NCBI RefSeq assembly: GCF_005405345.1
Contig: NZ_BJDW01000007.1
Span: 1 to 64,000 of the forward strand
From: Enterococcus viikkiensis
Lineage (GTDB): Bacteria; Bacillota; Bacilli; Lactobacillales; Enterococcaceae
DNA: 64,000 nucleotides
Reading direction: 5' to 3'
Shown here: piece by piece, positions 62,780-64,000 of the stretch
How the letters are laid out: every line of letters begins with the position of its first letter
Numbering within the stretch: position 1 is the first letter of the stretch
The notes under the pieces: generated by a model
Told to the model about the DNA's origin: nothing
The model's input: only the letters and a program-made list of their open reading frames with translations
Databases searched by the model: none
Program-made: the position numbers and the translations under genes

Positions 62780-63421
62780 GTGAATTTGAAAAGTATCAAG
62801 AAATCAATTAAAACTCGCAACAAACAAATCAGTAAAGCTTTTGCCCAAGTAGAAACTACTTTAGCAGACCACATCCATAGTGATGTTACGCTTTATTTTG
62901 ATAAGGCCGACAACTATCGGATTCATCTCGATGAAAAAACTCCTGAAGGTCAAGTCCGCCACGTTGAAAGCGCAGAGGGCGATCATTCTTTCAAGAATTT
63001 GATGGATACGTATTTGCAAAAACCTCAAACAGATACACTAAATCAATTGACCAATAGCATTTATAATCTTTGGTCTGAGAGTTTTAAAAATACGGCGGTT
63101 AAAGTCAGTGCTGAAACAGAAAAAGCCAGCGAACTAGCACAAGATATTTTAGCTGAGGTTGTAAAACAACCTACCAGCACCGAAGTAACGGTCGAACAAG
63201 CTGAAGCCTTGAACCAAGCCTTAAAGGGCAAAGCAAACTACTCGGCTGAATGGTCAGATGTCGATCACGCCATCGAAGTTTTCTACAACCCACCAAAAAA
63301 AGACCGTCAATTATTAGCCACTGTCGCTAATGATCAAACGGTCACTTATACCGATGCTTTAAACACCAAACGGGTCATGAAAAAGGAATTACCTGACATG
63401 ATCGCAGCGGTATTAGCATAA
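62780..63421 (+). CDS. Unknown soluble protein of 213 residues
   Basis: A hydrophilic, helix-rich protein I do not recognise. The first 30 residues are basic (L-K-S-I-K-K-S-I-K-T-R-N-K-Q), the middle has many E, K and Q, and no membrane segment or catalytic motif is visible. Translation appears to start at GTG 62780 with only a weak site; an extended -10 (TATGCTATAAT, 62722-62732) lies about 50 bases upstream. A strong terminator follows. It is a single gene between the lysine operon and a TetR regulator. Confidence 0.6.
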   Translation: MNLKSIKKSIKTRNKQISKAFAQVETTLADHIHSDVTLYFDKADNYRIHLDEKTPEGQVRHVESAEGDHSFKNLMDTYLQKPQTDTLNQLTNSIYNLWSESFKNTAVKVSAETEKASELAQDILAEVVKQPTSTEVTVEQAEALNQALKGKANYSAEWSDVDHAIEVFYNPPKKDRQLLATVANDQTVTYTDALNTKRVMKKELPDMIAAVLA

Positions 63422-63428
63422 TTCAAAA

Positions 63429-63470
63429 ACGACTTAGACGAGCGGTTGTTCGTCTAAGTCGTCTTTTTAT
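63429..63470. terminator. Bidirectional terminator
   Basis: A perfect 13-base-pair stem, ACGACTTAGACGA (63429-63441) with TCGTCTAAGTCGT (63450-63462), followed by T-rich sequence, between convergent genes. Confidence 0.92.
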
Positions 63471-64000
63471 TTTTCCAAGATTCCGTAAAAAAAGAGTTCC
63501 ATCGTTTTTTTCAAACTTGCGGCTTTGATGGCTTCCGGCAAATCAAGATTGGCTGAAATCAATATGAACAGTTGCCGTACGGCGAAATCTGGTTCAACCG
63601 TTGCACGAATCCGTTGCTCTTGCGTAAATAATCCGAGAAACGGCTGCTTATAAGAACGTTCCCACAACCCGAATAACTTCTCCGCAATCTCTGGCTGAAG
63701 TGTGTGTTGAAGATCATGCATCATCATAAATAAGCTGAAGGGATGGCGTTTTTGTAAATAGAAAGCCATCTGCAACAGTTTCTCATTAAAATTACGTGTT
63801 TCGTCTGCGGCGATTTGGGTCAGATTTTCTCCGACTTCTTTAGCTAGCCGCTGCATAACTTCGTAATAAATCTCTTCCTTGTTTTTAAAATGATAATAAA
63901 TATTTGGTTGCGTAATGTTCAAAATATTGGCGATTTGCCGTGTCGAAGTATCATTGTATCCTTGTTTCATAAACAATTCTTCCGCAGTATCTAAAATTTC
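63467..64000 (-). CDS. TetR/AcrR-family regulator (5' end beyond the window)
   Basis: The frame is open to the right edge, so the start is outside. The visible part begins E-I-L-D-T-A-E-E-L-F and continues with the TetR helix-turn-helix T-S-T-R-Q-I-A-N-I-L-N-I-T-Q-P-N-I-Y-Y-H-F-K-N-K-E. About 130 residues of an all-helical ligand domain follow. Only roughly ten N-terminal residues should be missing. The regulated gene is probably to the right of the window or divergent from it. Confidence 0.88.
   Translation of the reverse strand, partial: EILDTAEELFMKQGYNDTSTRQIANILNITQPNIYYHFKNKEEIYYEVMQRLAKEVGENLTQIAADETRNFNEKLLQMAFYLQKRHPFSLFMMMHDLQHTLQPEIAEKLFGLWERSYKQPFLGLFTQEQRIRATVEPDFAVRQLFILISANLDLPEAIKAASLKKTMELFFYGILEK

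Overview
This window looks like chromosomal DNA of a low-GC Gram-positive lactic acid bacterium, most likely an Enterococcus. The evidence is strong Shine-Dalgarno sites, CcpA-type cre sites, a malolactic enzyme/permease pair, tandem Mga-type regulators, a flavin-based extracellular electron transfer (EET) locus including a cAD1-like pheromone lipoprotein, and enterococcal-type lysine biosynthesis genes. The species cannot be fixed from the sequence alone. I saw no rRNA, tRNA, CRISPR array or prophage.

Layout. 1-5.2 kb: the tail of an IS30-type transposase, two overlapping Mga-family regulators, a small coiled-coil membrane protein and a cre-controlled alanine dehydrogenase. 5.2-12.3 kb: an M3 peptidase, an IS3-family remnant, a MurJ/YtgP-type flippase, a YbaK-type deacylase, a cystathionine lyase/synthase and a doubly frameshifted membrane-protein gene. 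12.3-16.4 kb: a serine operon serC-serA-DUF1015 and a divergent DUF2316 gene. 16.7-19.8 kb: mleS-mleP malolactic fermentation. 20-29 kb: a TMEM175-type channel, an XRE regulator, YjeM and ArcD-type amino-acid carriers, an ABC exporter, an AraC/GyrI regulator and a 41-residue membrane microprotein.

29.0-36.5 kb is the EET locus: two tandem dmkA-type prenyltransferases (one frameshifted), fmnB and pplA on the minus strand, then ndh2, eetA, eetB and dmkB on the plus strand. The junction between pplA and ndh2 has lost the 5' part of ndh2 and the sequence expected upstream of pplA, so the NADH-oxidising entry point of the chain is missing here, or the assembly is misjoined.

37-43.6 kb contains the most striking finding. 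A clear M-box (Mg2+-sensing ykoK leader) riboswitch with its own terminator lies on the minus strand directly upstream of a three-gene cell-wall unit: two SEDS-family (FtsW/RodA) glycosyltransferases and a fusion of a PAP2 phosphatase with a LytR-CpsA-Psr (LCP) domain. M-boxes normally control Mg2+ transporters. Here the sensor appears to control wall polymerisation, wall-polymer attachment and lipid-carrier recycling. The LCP domain also seems to lack the usual metal-binding aspartates.

43.7-51 kb: signal peptidase I, an SOS-type Y-family polymerase with a YolD-like partner behind a LexA box, a ClbS-like gene killed by one nonsense codon, a PadR/HAAS pair behind a long inverted repeat, an FAD oxidoreductase and an AraC regulator. 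51.4-54.7 kb: galM-galK and rarD. 54.9-62.6 kb: a divergent 2-hydroxyacid dehydrogenase and the acetylase-branch lysine/DAP genes in two divergent blocks (deacetylase-lysA-dapF on minus, dapA-dapB-dapH on plus). The window ends with an unknown protein and a TetR regulator cut by the edge.
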